Positions 43,482-52,665 of a stretch of DNA of 64,000 bases are shown here, one piece after another (the stretch's first letter is position 1; every line of letters begins with the position of its first letter). The DNA comes from Gemmatimonadota bacterium (GTDB taxonomy: Bacteria > Gemmatimonadota > Gemmatimonadetes > Gemmatimonadales > Gemmatimonadaceae). A program made the translations under genes and the position numbers. The notes below the pieces were generated by a model that was not told where the DNA came from, did no database searches, and saw only the letters and a program-made list of their open reading frames with translations. The stretch covers positions 1 through 64,000 of the forward strand of contig JAPLKS010000018.1 of assembly GCA_026387915.1 (NCBI GenBank). The letters are read 5' to 3'.

Positions 43482-44498
43482 TTACGCCGGCGTCTCGCCG
43501 CGCAGAATTGTAGCGAGCACGTCGTGATCGATGTTGCCGCCGCTCACAATGCCCACCACGCGGCGCGCGTTCTGTAACGCCACCACGTTGGCCCCTCGCG
43601 CGTTTGGGGTATGGAGCGTGAGCGCTGCGGCCAGCGACGACGCCCCAGCTCCCTCGGCGATCGTGCGCGTGCGTGTGGCGAGCTGACGGACGGCGTCGGC
43701 GATCTGCGCCACGGTCACGACCACCGTGCCGTGCAGGAGCTCCTGCGCGAGTGGCCACATCTCGTCCACGACGCGGTCGCTTCCCATGCCGTCGATAAAC
43801 GTGCGCGTGCGCGTGATCGCCGTGGGGTGGCCCGCAGCGAACGACGCGGTGAGCGGCGCGGCGGTGTCTACCTCAACCGCATAGATCTTCACGTCTGGGC
43901 GCAGGGCGCGCGCCGCCGCAGCGATTCCACAGGCGAGACCGCCGCCGCCGTAGGGAACGAGAATGGCGTCGACGTCAGCAGAGAGCGCTTCAAACAGTTC
44001 GACGGCGATGGTGCCGTTACCGGCCATCACCGCCGGATCGGCAAAGGGATGAATGAACTGGCCAGCCATCCCCGCGGCGCCATGGTCGAGCATTGTTTGC
44101 CACCACTGGTCGAATGGCACGCGAATCACGGTGCCGCCGAGCCGTTCGATGGCGTCTGTCTTTGCGCGCGGCGCGTGCTCGGGCACAATCACCTCGCACG
44201 CGATGCCGCGCGCGCGGGCGCAGAACGCCACGCCCTGCGCCATGTTGCCCGCGCTCGCCGTGTACACACCGTGCGCGAGCGATTCGGGTGTGGCAACCGC
44301 CATTGCATTCGCCGCGCCGCGGATTTTGAAGGCGCCAATGGGCTGGAGATTTTCGAGCTTCAGAAAAAGCTCCGGCGCCTCGGTGCGGTGCTCAAACGAC
44401 ACGAGTGGCGTAGGCAACGCGAGACCAGCGATGCGTGTTCGAGCGGCACGGACTTCATCGAGCGATGGCGCACGCAGCGGCGCGTGAGGCGGCCTCAT
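43482..44498 (-). CDS. Threonine/serine dehydratase-like PLP enzyme
   Basis: 338 residues from ATG 44498 (MRPPHAPLRAPSLDEVRAAR). The PLP Lys is in LENLQPIGAFKIRGAANAM, the phosphate-binding loop in YGGGGLACGIAAA and the substrate loop in TASAGNMAQG. Length and lack of a regulatory C-terminal domain fit the catabolic serine/threonine dehydratase or serine-racemase type. It starts eight bases after the stop of the molybdenum hydroxylase large subunit and shares its strand. Confidence 0.9.
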   Translation of the reverse strand: MRPPHAPLRAPSLDEVRAARTRIAGLALPTPLVSFEHRTEAPELFLKLENLQPIGAFKIRGAANAMAVATPESLAHGVYTASAGNMAQGVAFCARARGIACEVIVPEHAPRAKTDAIERLGGTVIRVPFDQWWQTMLDHGAAGMAGQFIHPFADPAVMAGNGTIAVELFEALSADVDAILVPYGGGGLACGIAAAARALRPDVKIYAVEVDTAAPLTASFAAGHPTAITRTRTFIDGMGSDRVVDEMWPLAQELLHGTVVVTVAQIADAVRQLATRTRTIAEGAGASSLAAALTLHTPNARGANVVALQNARRVVGIVSGGNIDHDVLATILRGETPA

Positions 44499-44505
44499 GC
44501 GCGCC

Positions 44506-46857
44506 TCATCGCGTGCCGGTAATGGCGGCCAATACGCGCCAGGGCGTGAGTGGAATCTGCGGGACCTCAGCGCCAATGGCGTCGGCCACCGCGGCGGCAA
44601 TCGCCGGCGCGGTGGGAATGATCGGCGGTTCGGCTATGCCGCGCGCACCGGTGTGATTCGCCGCGGTGTCGGAGCCGCCCGCCCAGAGCACGGTGATCAC
44701 GGGGACATCGGCCATGGTCGGAATTTTGTACTCGTGCATACTCGGATTGAGCACCACGCCCAGTCGTTCGTCTACGATGCGTTCTTCGTACAACGCATAG
44801 CCCAGGCCTTGGAGAATGCCGCCCTGCATCTGACTCTCCGCGAGCGCGGGATTGATAATGCGACCCGCGTCGTGCACGGCAACAATGCGCAGCACCGTCA
44901 CCATACCGGTGTCGATGTCCACTTCGACTTCGGCGAACTGCACCCCAAAGGTGTTGATGGCCACCCCGGCAGGGTTCGGGCCTCGCGAGCCTTTGCCGCT
45001 GATCATCACGTTGCCGAGGTTCTTGGTGACCTCGGCGAAGGTCATGGTGCGATCGGTGTCGCGCACCACGATACGTGAGTCGCGCGCCTCAAGTGTGTCC
45101 GGCGTGGTGTCGAGCATCGTCGCAGCGGCTTCGAAGAGCTGTCGCTGCGCATCCTCGGCGGCCATGCGCACGGCGGGGCCCACACTCGGCGTGGTCATAG
45201 AGCCCCACGAGTTGCCGGCGTAGGGCAGGCTTTGGGTGTCGCCGATGATGGCGCGCACGTCGGTCAATTTTGCGCCGATCGCTTCGGCCGCGATTTGCGC
45301 GAGCACCGTGCGCGAACCTGTGCCGAGGTCTTGTGTGCCCGCGAGCACGTCGATGCTTGCGTCGGCATTGATGCGCACGGTGGCGTAGCTCGGCGGACCG
45401 CCGCCGGTGGGCCACACTTGAGCGGCGAGGCCCACGCCGCGCCGTTTGCTGGGACTACTACCGCGAGTTGTCGGTAAACCGATAACGGTTAACCGTTCAC
45501 GGTCAACGACTGATGACGCTTTTGAATCCACCTCGTCCCAACCAAATGCTGCGGCGCCTTTTTCGTAGCATTCGAGCAGCGCGTTGCCGCTGAACGGGCG
45601 GTTTTGGCGAGGATCTTTTTTGGCAAAGTTCTTTTTGCGCAGCGCGAGCGGATCCATGTTGAGCTTGCGCGCGAGGGCGTTCATGGCGCCTTCCAATCCG
45701 AACGCGCCTTCCACGTAGCCTGGGCCGCGGAAGGCCTGCATGCCGCTCGTGTTGATGTACGCGAACGTTTCTTCGGTGCGCACGTTGGGGCAGGCGTAGA
45801 GTTCGTGATAAATCTGCGCGGGGCCGCCTTCCCAGCCGCTGATGCCGAGTGGAATATCACCAACCATTTGGATGGCGGTGAGCGTGCCATTCTTTTTTGC
45901 GCCGATGGTCACGCGCTGTACGGAGGCTGGTCGATTGCCCGAGTCGATTTGTTCGGCTTCGCGATCATTGATGCAGCGCACGGCGCGGCCGGTTTGCTTG
46001 GCGAGTAGCGCGGCGAGGATGGTATGTGTGCCAGCGCCGTTCTTGGCGCCGAAGCCACCGCCCATGTAGTCCTTGATGACGCGGACTCTGGAGAGCGGGA
46101 GTTCGAGGATGCGTGCGGCGTCGGCGCGCACGCGGAAGATGCCTTGTGTGCTTTCCCAGATGGTGAGACGATCGCCGTCCCATTCGCAGACGGCGCCGTG
46201 GGGCTCGAGTGCGGTGTGGAGGGCAACTGGCGTGCGGTATTCGCCCGTGACGATGACATCGGCGGCGGCGAGTCCGGCGGCAATGTCGCCGCGCGCCATC
46301 ACGAGCGGCGATTTGGGATTCACATTGCCGGCCGCGCGCACTTTGGGTGCGTCGGGGGCAACGGCGGCTTCGAAGGTGACGGCAAATGGTGCAGCGTCGT
46401 AGTCCACCGTAATGGCGTGCGCGGCGTTGCGGGCTTCGCGCACGGAGCTCGCGCACACCACGGCCACCGGTTGACCGGCATAGGCGATGTCGTTGCCGAG
46501 GAGTCGCGTTTTGGGCGGTGCGTCGCCAGGGCCCATGACGGCAAAAACGCCGGGCATCGCGCGCGCGGCCGTGGCGTCGAAGATGCGAATGGTGCCGCGC
46601 GGAATGGGTGCGCGCAGCATGTATGCGTGTAACATCCCGGGCCGTTCGATGTCGGCAGTGTAGCGTGCGCGGCCGGTGACTTTTTCGCTGGCGTCTACGC
46701 GCGTGGCGCTGGTGCCGACGATGTGGAGCTCCACATCATCGGTCCACGGCGTCGGTTCAAACGCGGGGAGTTCGACGGTGCGCGTTTCGGTGCGTCCTTC
46801 GACCTCAACGATCGTCTGGACGAAGCCACCCTTGGTGGACTTGGGCTTACGCGCCAC
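44506..46857 (-). CDS. Molybdopterin-binding large subunit of a xanthine-dehydrogenase-type hydroxylase
   Basis: 783 residues from GTG 46857, overlapping the 2Fe-2S subunit stop by 11 bases. Domain order: small MoCo-entry domain (GTSATRVDASEKVTGRARYT), then YMGGGFGAKNGAGTHTILAA, MQAFRGPGYVEGAFGLEGA and, near the C-terminus, GARGIAEPPIIPTAPAIAAA, whose Glu matches the catalytic base. It hydroxylates an N-heterocycle or aldehyde-type substrate, unidentified. Residues about 448-465 (SSVVDRERLTVIGLPTTRG) are coded by a repeat-like DNA segment that also occurs in intergenic DNA nearby. Confidence 0.93.
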   Translation of the reverse strand: MARKPKSTKGGFVQTIVEVEGRTETRTVELPAFEPTPWTDDVELHIVGTSATRVDASEKVTGRARYTADIERPGMLHAYMLRAPIPRGTIRIFDATAARAMPGVFAVMGPGDAPPKTRLLGNDIAYAGQPVAVVCASSVREARNAAHAITVDYDAAPFAVTFEAAVAPDAPKVRAAGNVNPKSPLVMARGDIAAGLAAADVIVTGEYRTPVALHTALEPHGAVCEWDGDRLTIWESTQGIFRVRADAARILELPLSRVRVIKDYMGGGFGAKNGAGTHTILAALLAKQTGRAVRCINDREAEQIDSGNRPASVQRVTIGAKKNGTLTAIQMVGDIPLGISGWEGGPAQIYHELYACPNVRTEETFAYINTSGMQAFRGPGYVEGAFGLEGAMNALARKLNMDPLALRKKNFAKKDPRQNRPFSGNALLECYEKGAAAFGWDEVDSKASSVVDRERLTVIGLPTTRGSSPSKRRGVGLAAQVWPTGGGPPSYATVRINADASIDVLAGTQDLGTGSRTVLAQIAAEAIGAKLTDVRAIIGDTQSLPYAGNSWGSMTTPSVGPAVRMAAEDAQRQLFEAAATMLDTTPDTLEARDSRIVVRDTDRTMTFAEVTKNLGNVMISGKGSRGPNPAGVAINTFGVQFAEVEVDIDTGMVTVLRIVAVHDAGRIINPALAESQMQGGILQGLGYALYEERIVDERLGVVLNPSMHEYKIPTMADVPVITVLWAGGSDTAANHTGARGIAEPPIIPTAPAIAAAVADAIGAEVPQIPLTPWRVLAAITGTR
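45466..45510. repeat. ACCGATAACGG-type repeat, copy inside the molybdenum hydroxylase gene
   Basis: AGTTGTCGGT, AACCGATAACGG (45477-45488), TTAACCGTTCACGG and ACGGTCAACGAC follow one another. The same words in inverted order occur at 47825-47902. The reading frame is kept. Confidence 0.6.
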
Positions 46858-47356
46858 GCGACGCTCCTTCGGCGGTCGTTATCGCGGCGTCGGCAGAGGC
46901 GCCTGCTCCCGCTTCGGCGGCGGCGCGAATGGCCTGCACGATCTTCGGGTACGTGCCGCAGCGGCAGAGATTCCCGCTCATGGCGGCACGGATTTCGTCG
47001 TCGGAGGGATGCGCGGAGTGGTCGAGCAGCGCCTGCGCCGCCACGAGCTGGCCGGGCGTGCAGTAACCACACTGGGCCGCGTCGTGCGCGATGAACGCCT
47101 GCTGTAGCGTGCTGAGTGACCCTGGCGGGGCGAGCCCCTCGACGGTGCGCACGGTGGCGCCGTCGCACGCCACGGCGAGCGTGAGGCAGGAGTAGGCCGT
47201 GGCACCATCCAAGAGGACGGTACAGGCACCGCATTCACCACGGTCACAGGTGAGTTTGGTGCCCGTGAGGGCCAGGCGGTCGCGGAGCAGTTCTAGGAGC
47301 GTTTCGTCGTCGCGAGGGGCAACGTCGTGGACGCGGTCATTGACGGTCAGTCGCAT
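46847..47356 (-). CDS. 2Fe-2S subunit of the molybdenum hydroxylase
   Basis: 169 residues from ATG 47356. The plant-type cluster ligands C37, C42, C45 and C57 (TCDRGECGACTVLLDG) and the second cluster C96, C99, C131, C133 (QCGYCTPGQ and NLCRCGTYPK) are all present. It passes electrons from the Mo site to FAD. The matching FAD subunit lies 8 kb away on the same strand. Confidence 0.94.
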   Translation of the reverse strand: MRLTVNDRVHDVAPRDDETLLELLRDRLALTGTKLTCDRGECGACTVLLDGATAYSCLTLAVACDGATVRTVEGLAPPGSLSTLQQAFIAHDAAQCGYCTPGQLVAAQALLDHSAHPSDDEIRAAMSGNLCRCGTYPKIVQAIRAAAEAGAGASADAAITTAEGASRGA

Positions 47357-47474
47357 CAGTTGAAATAGCTCTGCGGTCAGTGACGTGTCAAAGGCTCGCC
47401 ACGTCTTGAAGGCGGCGTGGTACATAGATAAGCTTCTTTTTCACACGACACTCCGTTTTCCGAGGAACTCCCTG

Positions 47475-47738
47475 ATGCCGTACATCATCACCGAAGCTTG
47501 CAAGGACACCAAAGACCGCTCCTGCGTGGACGTCTGCCCGGTGGACTGCATCTACGAAGGGCCGGAGATGCTGTACATCCATCCGGATGAGTGCATCGAC
47601 TGCGGCGCCTGTGAGCCGGAGTGTCCGGTGACCGCCATCTTCCCCGAGGAAGATGTGCCGGCCAACCAGAAGCAGTACGTGCAGATCAACCGCGACATCT
47701 TCAAGAGCGGGACCCCGCCGGGTCGGCCGCAGAAGTAG
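47475..47738 (+). CDS. fdxA: Seven-iron (3Fe-4S / 4Fe-4S) ferredoxin
   Basis: 87 residues from ATG 47475, with GAGGAAC upstream. Cysteines at 9, 17, 21, 25, 40, 43, 46 and 50 match the Azotobacter FdI layout shifted by one: C9/C17/C50 for 3Fe-4S, C21/C40/C43/C46 for 4Fe-4S and C25 as the free Cys. It is a soluble electron carrier. It is divergent from the molybdenum hydroxylase and followed by a strong terminator. Confidence 0.95.
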   Translation: MPYIITEACKDTKDRSCVDVCPVDCIYEGPEMLYIHPDECIDCGACEPECPVTAIFPEEDVPANQKQYVQINRDIFKSGTPPGRPQK

Positions 47739-47756
47739 CGTCGGTTGGTTGGTTTG

Positions 47757-47789
47757 GAGCCGGGGCCCATGGGCTCCGGCTCTTTTTTT
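47757..47789 (+). terminator. Rho-independent terminator
   Basis: GAGCCGG (47757-47763) pairs with CCGGCTC (47776-47782), extended by an inner GGCCC/GGGCT, followed by seven Ts. Confidence 0.92.
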
Positions 47790-47824
47790 GTCACAGTATT
47801 TTCGAGTGGGCGGTAGACCGTCTT

Positions 47825-47902
47825 CCGTTATCGGTTTTCCGTACCCTGGACCGTTGCGATGTAAACTCTTTGTTTGCAACGGATTACGGTCAACCGACAA
47901 CT
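47825..47902. repeat. ACCGATAACGG-type repeat, intergenic copy
   Basis: CCGTTATCGGTT (47825-47836), TTTTCCGT, ACGGTCAACCGAC and ACCGACAACT (47893-47902) lie between fdxA and rnd. They are the inverse of the words in the copy at 45.48 kb. Confidence 0.6.
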
Positions 47903-47962
47903 GTCTACTCGCTGTTGTGACTCACAGACTAGATTGCTTTATTCAGCCAAATCACGGAATAA

Positions 47963-49264
47963 ATGCCTAACTCCCGCTCCGAAACCCCCAAGGTCAGCTA
48001 CGTCGATACCGACGCGGCTGTCGGGCGCGTTCTGGACGGGGTGTCCAAGGCCACGGAACTCGCGATCGACACCGAAGGGGCGAGTTTTCATCGGTTTGTG
48101 GATCGGATCTATTTGATCCAGCTATCCACGCGTGACACGCACCTCATCATCGATCCGCTTCCGATTGCGTCCCCCGCTGGGCTCGGCCGGATGCTCGAAG
48201 ATCCCAAGGTGCAGGTGGTCTTCCATGATGCCGACTATGATCTGCGCTTGCTGCATCAGGATTACGGCTGGCACATCACGAATATCTTCGACACCCGCGT
48301 CGCGGCGCAGCTCCTCGGCTTCACGTCGTTTGGCCTCGCGGCGTTGCTCGAGAAGTATTTCGGTGTGAAGCTCGACAAAAAACACCAGCGCGCCGATTGG
48401 TCAATGCGTCCGCTCACACAGGGCATGCTCGACTACGCGGCACAGGACACGATTCACCTACTGGGGCTGCGCGACTTGCTCAAGCAGGAGTTGGAAAAGA
48501 AGAAGCGTTGGGCTTGGGCTGAAGAGGAGTTCCACCGGCTCGAGGGAACGCGGTGGCAGCCAGAAGAACCGGGCTCGGCGTTTTTGCGTGTGAAGGGCGC
48601 GCGCGATCTCAACCGACGCGAACTGGCGCTGTTGCGTGAACTGGTGGCGTGGCGCGACGCGATGGCGTTGCAGCTCGATCGTGCGACGTTCCGTGTGGTG
48701 GCCAACGATGTGCTGCTCGAGATTTCGCGTCTTGCGCCGACCACGGCAGACGCACTGGGCGCCATCAAGGGAATGCCGCGTGGGATGATGGATCGCGCCG
48801 CGCGCGATGTGCTGGCGGCCGTGCAGCGAGGCCTCGCGGTGCCCGAGGCGCAGCAACCGAAATTTCCGCGCTCGGCGCGTTGGGATCGCGACCCGGAATT
48901 TGATTCCAAGGTCAGTACGCTCAAGACGGTGCGTGACGATGCGGCTAAGCGGCTCGAGTTGGATCCGGGCGTGCTCTGCTCGCGCGAGAAGATGGAGATC
49001 GTTGCGCGGTTGCTTCCGGAGAACGTGGACGCGATGCTCGAGCTTCCGGAACTGCGGCGCTGGCAGGTGGCGGAGTTGGGCGAGGGGTTTGTAAAGGCAC
49101 TCAAGCAGTTCCGTGGCAAGGGTGCGCCGAAAACCGCCGACAAGAGTGCGCCCGCTGCAACGGTCGCGGCTGCAGCTGTCGCGAAGGCTGCGCCGATGGC
49201 GGACGCTACGCCTGCGCCCGCTGCTCCCGCGCCGGCACGCGTCGAGTCACCCTACCTGGATTGA
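47963..49264 (+). CDS. rnd: Ribonuclease D
   Basis: 433 residues. The DEDDy exonuclease residues are D36 and E38 (IDTEG), D93 region (FHDADYDLRLL), and Y158/D162 (LDYAAQDTIHLLG). An HRDC domain follows (about 205-290), and a second helical domain in the C-terminal half. It processes 3' ends of tRNA and other stable RNAs. The C-terminus is an Ala/Pro-rich tail of about 40 residues. Confidence 0.95.
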   Translation: MPNSRSETPKVSYVDTDAAVGRVLDGVSKATELAIDTEGASFHRFVDRIYLIQLSTRDTHLIIDPLPIASPAGLGRMLEDPKVQVVFHDADYDLRLLHQDYGWHITNIFDTRVAAQLLGFTSFGLAALLEKYFGVKLDKKHQRADWSMRPLTQGMLDYAAQDTIHLLGLRDLLKQELEKKKRWAWAEEEFHRLEGTRWQPEEPGSAFLRVKGARDLNRRELALLRELVAWRDAMALQLDRATFRVVANDVLLEISRLAPTTADALGAIKGMPRGMMDRAARDVLAAVQRGLAVPEAQQPKFPRSARWDRDPEFDSKVSTLKTVRDDAAKRLELDPGVLCSREKMEIVARLLPENVDAMLELPELRRWQVAELGEGFVKALKQFRGKGAPKTADKSAPAATVAAAAVAKAAPMADATPAPAAPAPARVESPYLD

Positions 49265-49296
49265 TTCGGGGGGCGCGCCGCTCGGCGCGCGTGGTG

Positions 49297-49659
49297 CTAG
49301 AAGCCGAGGTACGCGCGGACGCGCGGCTCGATGCGGTCTGGGGTCCACATAGGGGACCAGACGAGATTCACCGACACCGATCCCACCCCGTCGATCTCGC
49401 CGAGTTTGTCTTCGGCGTCCTTCATGATCTCCGGGCCTGAGGGGCACCCCGGCGAGGTCAGGCTCATGTCGATGCTCACGTCGCTGCCGTAGACGCGAAT
49501 GTCGTAGATGAGGCCGAGGTCGAGGATGTTGAGATTGAGCTCGGGATCTTTCACGCGACGCAGCGCCAGCTTCACCAGATCCTCAGAAATGGCGTTGCCG
49601 GAAGCGGGCGGAACCGAAGCGTCGGGCGCGTCGGTGGGTGCGTGAAGTTCGTCGGTCAC
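49297..49659 (-). CDS. MIP18/SufT-family Fe-S assembly factor
   Basis: 120 residues. The domain of MIP18/DUF59 proteins: LALRRVKDPELNLNILDLGL, VSIDMSLTSPGCPSGPEIMK and VSVNLVWSPMWTPDRI, including the reactive Cys in PGCPSG. SufT-type proteins help mature Fe-S enzymes. It is not in the suf operon 16 kb away. A Pro/Ala-rich leader covers residues 1-22. Confidence 0.9.
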   Translation of the reverse strand: MTDELHAPTDAPDASVPPASGNAISEDLVKLALRRVKDPELNLNILDLGLIYDIRVYGSDVSIDMSLTSPGCPSGPEIMKDAEDKLGEIDGVGSVSVNLVWSPMWTPDRIEPRVRAYLGF

Positions 49660-49719
49660 GTGTGTGGGAGAGGGTCCAAGAAAGCTAATCGCCGAGCGCG
49701 GCCTGCGGTTCCCGCCGGA

Positions 49720-51135
49720 CTAGCCGTGGGTCGCTTTTTTCTTGGCGGGGCCGGCGGGCTTGGCCGTGGCGATGGACTTCTTGGCGACGGGTTTCTTGGT
49801 GGCCTGAGCGACGGACGCCTTCTTGGAGGCCGTGCCGCTCTTGGTCGCCGACTTGCTGCTGGCATTCACTTTCGTGCTGCTCTTGGAGGCGTTGCTCTTC
49901 CGCGCCTTGGCGGTGCGCACCGGCCGGTTCCAGCCGAGGGCTTTGTCGGCGCGGAAGCTGGCCGGCATCTCGGCAACCGCGAGGTTTTCGTCGGTAATGG
50001 CGAGCGCGGCAGCGTCGGCGAGATCGGCGCGGACGTCGGCAATCACCTTTGACGGGCGTCGTGCGCGCGCGGCGTGCACGCGGTTGGTGAGCAGAATGAC
50101 GAACATCTCGCGCTCAGGATCAATCCACATGGACGTGCCGGTAAAACCGGTGTGCCCAAAGGTGTTTTCGCCGAGGTAGGTGCCGGCGCCATGTTGTCCT
50201 TCGCCGACTTCCCATCCGAGGGCGCGACTGCCCGCGGCACGCGCCGTGAAGAGCTTGACGGTGGAATCCGCGATGATGCGATTGCCGTCGTAGATGCCGC
50301 CATTGAGGAGCATCTGCGCAAAGATCGAGAGGTCACCCGCCGTGCCGAAGAGTCCCGCGTGACCGGCGACACCGCCAAGCGCGTAGGCATTTTCGTCGTG
50401 CACCTCACCCTTGAGCGGATAGCCGCGGGGCGGGGTGACTTCGGTGGGGGCAATGCGATACACGAGCGAGTCGTTGGGCAAGAAGCCCGTGTCGGTCATG
50501 CCGAGCGGGCCGAAGACGCGGCGCTGGAGAAAGCTGTCCATGCGTTCGCCGGCGATGTTCTCGACGACCATGCCGAGGATGTCGGCGCCGAGATCGGAAT
50601 ACACAAAGCCCGTCCCGGGGCGGTATTCGAGCGGCGCGTCGAGGACGAGTTGTTTGGCTTCGTCGGGTGTGCGGGCGTGCCGCCACAGTTCGCGGCCAGC
50701 GGGGAGGCCGCCGCGATGCATCAGCAGCTGGCGCACGGTGACATCTTCTTTTTGCCCGCCGTTGAAGCCCGGCACATAGTGCGTGACTTTTTCGTCGAGC
50801 ACGAGCTTGCCTTCGTCAAAGAGCATCATGGCGGCGGTCGTGGTGCCAATGACTTTCGTGAGCGAGGCGAGGTCGTAGATGGTACGGTCGGGGAGGACGA
50901 GGGGGCTGTTCTTGGTCCAGCCAAGGCGTCCGAATCCTTTGGAGACCACGGTGGCGCCTTTGCGTCCTACAATCACGGAGGCGCCCGGGAAGCCGCCTGC
51001 GGTGATCCCCCTCTGAATGACGCGGTCGATGGTGGCCAAGCGTTCCGCCGACATGCCGACCGACTTTGGCGCCTTGACGGGAAGCCCGTCAGAGTGCGTC
51101 ACGATGGCAGCGGCGATGAGCAACGCGAGGAACAC
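49720..51135 (-). CDS. Beta-lactamase-fold serine hydrolase with Lys/Ala-rich tail
   Basis: 471 residues with a signal-like N-terminus (MFLALLIAAAIVTHSDG). The class C-type motifs are S91-x-x-K94 (LASLTKVIG), YSDLG and HTGFTG, so it is a peptidase/esterase of the AmpC/EstB group. The last about 64 residues (from ARKSNASKSSTKVNASSKSA on) are Lys/Ala/Ser-rich like a histone H1 tail, which is odd for an exported enzyme. Substrate unknown. Confidence 0.9.
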   Translation of the reverse strand: MFLALLIAAAIVTHSDGLPVKAPKSVGMSAERLATIDRVIQRGITAGGFPGASVIVGRKGATVVSKGFGRLGWTKNSPLVLPDRTIYDLASLTKVIGTTTAAMMLFDEGKLVLDEKVTHYVPGFNGGQKEDVTVRQLLMHRGGLPAGRELWRHARTPDEAKQLVLDAPLEYRPGTGFVYSDLGADILGMVVENIAGERMDSFLQRRVFGPLGMTDTGFLPNDSLVYRIAPTEVTPPRGYPLKGEVHDENAYALGGVAGHAGLFGTAGDLSIFAQMLLNGGIYDGNRIIADSTVKLFTARAAGSRALGWEVGEGQHGAGTYLGENTFGHTGFTGTSMWIDPEREMFVILLTNRVHAARARRPSKVIADVRADLADAAALAITDENLAVAEMPASFRADKALGWNRPVRTAKARKSNASKSSTKVNASSKSATKSGTASKKASVAQATKKPVAKKSIATAKPAGPAKKKATHG

Positions 51136-51404
51136 GACTGGCCTGGGATCAGGGGCGACAAAATGAAGCGGCCGGCTGGCAAGGATGAGTCAGCCGGCGG
51201 AACTGGTCTATAGATAGAGGATCGGCTAGAACTACGGGTTTCTGTCCTCTGAGTCAAGGACGAGGGGGCTGGCCGGGTGTCACGGCGCTCCCACGGGGCG
51301 GCTCTGGGAGTGGCGGGGGCGGGAGAACCCCGGATGGGGTATGCTGCTCGCGGGCGGCGGCGGCAACCTTTCGGGGGCCGCAGGGTGACCTAGAATACGA
51401 ACCG

Positions 51405-51983
51405 ATGACTCCCACCGACCAGATCACGATCCGTCGCGCCATGAATGGCGATGAGGGTGCGCTGCGCGCCATTTGGCAGCAGCATGCGCCGCGCATTGAC
51501 GCGCTCGTGCGACGGTTGGTAGGGGACCCGGATCACGCCGCTGATGTGGCACAGGAAGTGTGGATTCAAATCTTCCGTGCCCTCCCCACGTATCGCGGCG
51601 ATTCGCAGTTCTCGACCTGGGCGCACCGGATTGCCGTGAACCGTACGCTGAACGCGTTGCGGGCCTCGCGGCGGCACGATCGCGTGGAAGTGGAGCTCGA
51701 GGATGACACGTCGCTCGTGGAGCACGACGGTGATCGCTCATTGCTCGCGCAAACGATTGATGAGGCGATTCAGCAGTTGGCGCCGGGGGCACGGCAGGTG
51801 TTCGTCTTGCACGACGTGGAAGGCTACACGCACGAAGAAATTGCCGCCGAGTTGGGGATTACGGCGGGTGGATCGAAATCGCAGCTCTTCAAAGCACGCG
51901 CGAGGCTACGTCGGCTCCTCGCGCCGTTGGTGGACGTTGGGCCGGCAAGGGAAGACCAAGACGATGTTGCATCTCTCTCCTGA
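51405..51983 (+). CDS. ECF-type RNA polymerase sigma factor
   Basis: 192 residues. Sigma region 2 (HAADVAQEVWIQIFRALPTY, FSTWAHRIAVNRTLNALR) and region 4 (LAPGARQVFVLHDVEGYTHE, EEIAAELGITAGGSKSQLF) are complete. The sequence resembles RpoE-type sigma factors with a zinc-finger anti-sigma. The anti-sigma gene starts inside its last 20 bases. Confidence 0.94.
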   Translation: MTPTDQITIRRAMNGDEGALRAIWQQHAPRIDALVRRLVGDPDHAADVAQEVWIQIFRALPTYRGDSQFSTWAHRIAVNRTLNALRASRRHDRVEVELEDDTSLVEHDGDRSLLAQTIDEAIQQLAPGARQVFVLHDVEGYTHEEIAAELGITAGGSKSQLFKARARLRRLLAPLVDVGPAREDQDDVASLS

Positions 51984-52665
51984 ACGCATTGCGGCTTTGG
52001 CCGACGAAACGCCGACGCCTGCGGAAGCGGCACACCTTGGCGTGTGCAGTGACTGCACGGCGGAACTGGCGGCGCAGCGCAAACTGCTGCGGCTGGCGGC
52101 TGGTGCGCAGCCGATCGTTGGCGCACCGCTCACAGATTTTTCGGCGCTACTGCCGCGGTTGCGCGCCGAAGGCATTGCCGCGCCACGTGATGGTGTGGCC
52201 GTAGTGCGGCGTTGGACCGTGCGTGTGGCGGCCTCGTTGGTGCTGGTGGCGGGGGGAGCCATGGCGGGCCGCATGACAGCGACGACGTCGTTGCCGGTGT
52301 TGCCGATGCCGACGGCCGGAAACGCGGCGGTGGCATCTGCGCCGGTGACTGAAGCGTCGAGTTTCAAGTCGTCGGACGATGCGATGCAGGCGCTCACCGT
52401 GTCGCAGCGGACCTATGAAAACGCGGCGGCCTTCCTTGCGGCGCAGGACACCACCGCGCACTTCATTGGGCTCAACGAAAACACCTATCGCACGCGGCTC
52501 GAAGCGCTCGATCAAATGGCCGCCATTACGCGAGCGGCTTTGTATCAGGCGCCGCAGGATCCGGTGCTGAATCAAGCGGTACTGGCCACGCAGAGCGCGC
52601 GGTTGGCCACGTTGCGGCAGATCAATCTGACGACGACGTCGTCCAAACGGATGGTGAGTCGATGA
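51964..52665 (+). CDS. Anti-sigma factor with zinc-binding motif
   Basis: 233 residues from ATG 51964. The N-terminus has a ZAS-like motif (HLGVCSDC: His-x3-Cys-x2-Cys, residues about 20-27). One membrane helix (VRVAASLVLVAGGAMAG, residues about 84-100) separates it from a periplasmic domain of about 130 residues, which may sense stress. It probably binds and inhibits the sigma factor whose 3' end it overlaps by 20 bases; the downstream PDZ gene overlaps it as ATGA. Confidence 0.85.
   Translation: MLHLSPERIAALADETPTPAEAAHLGVCSDCTAELAAQRKLLRLAAGAQPIVGAPLTDFSALLPRLRAEGIAAPRDGVAVVRRWTVRVAASLVLVAGGAMAGRMTATTSLPVLPMPTAGNAAVASAPVTEASSFKSSDDAMQALTVSQRTYENAAAFLAAQDTTAHFIGLNENTYRTRLEALDQMAAITRAALYQAPQDPVLNQAVLATQSARLATLRQINLTTTSSKRMVSR

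Noticed and set aside
47388-47900. A minus-strand frame opposite the ferredoxin gene
   Set aside because: The ferredoxin with all eight cysteines and a terminator explains this DNA.
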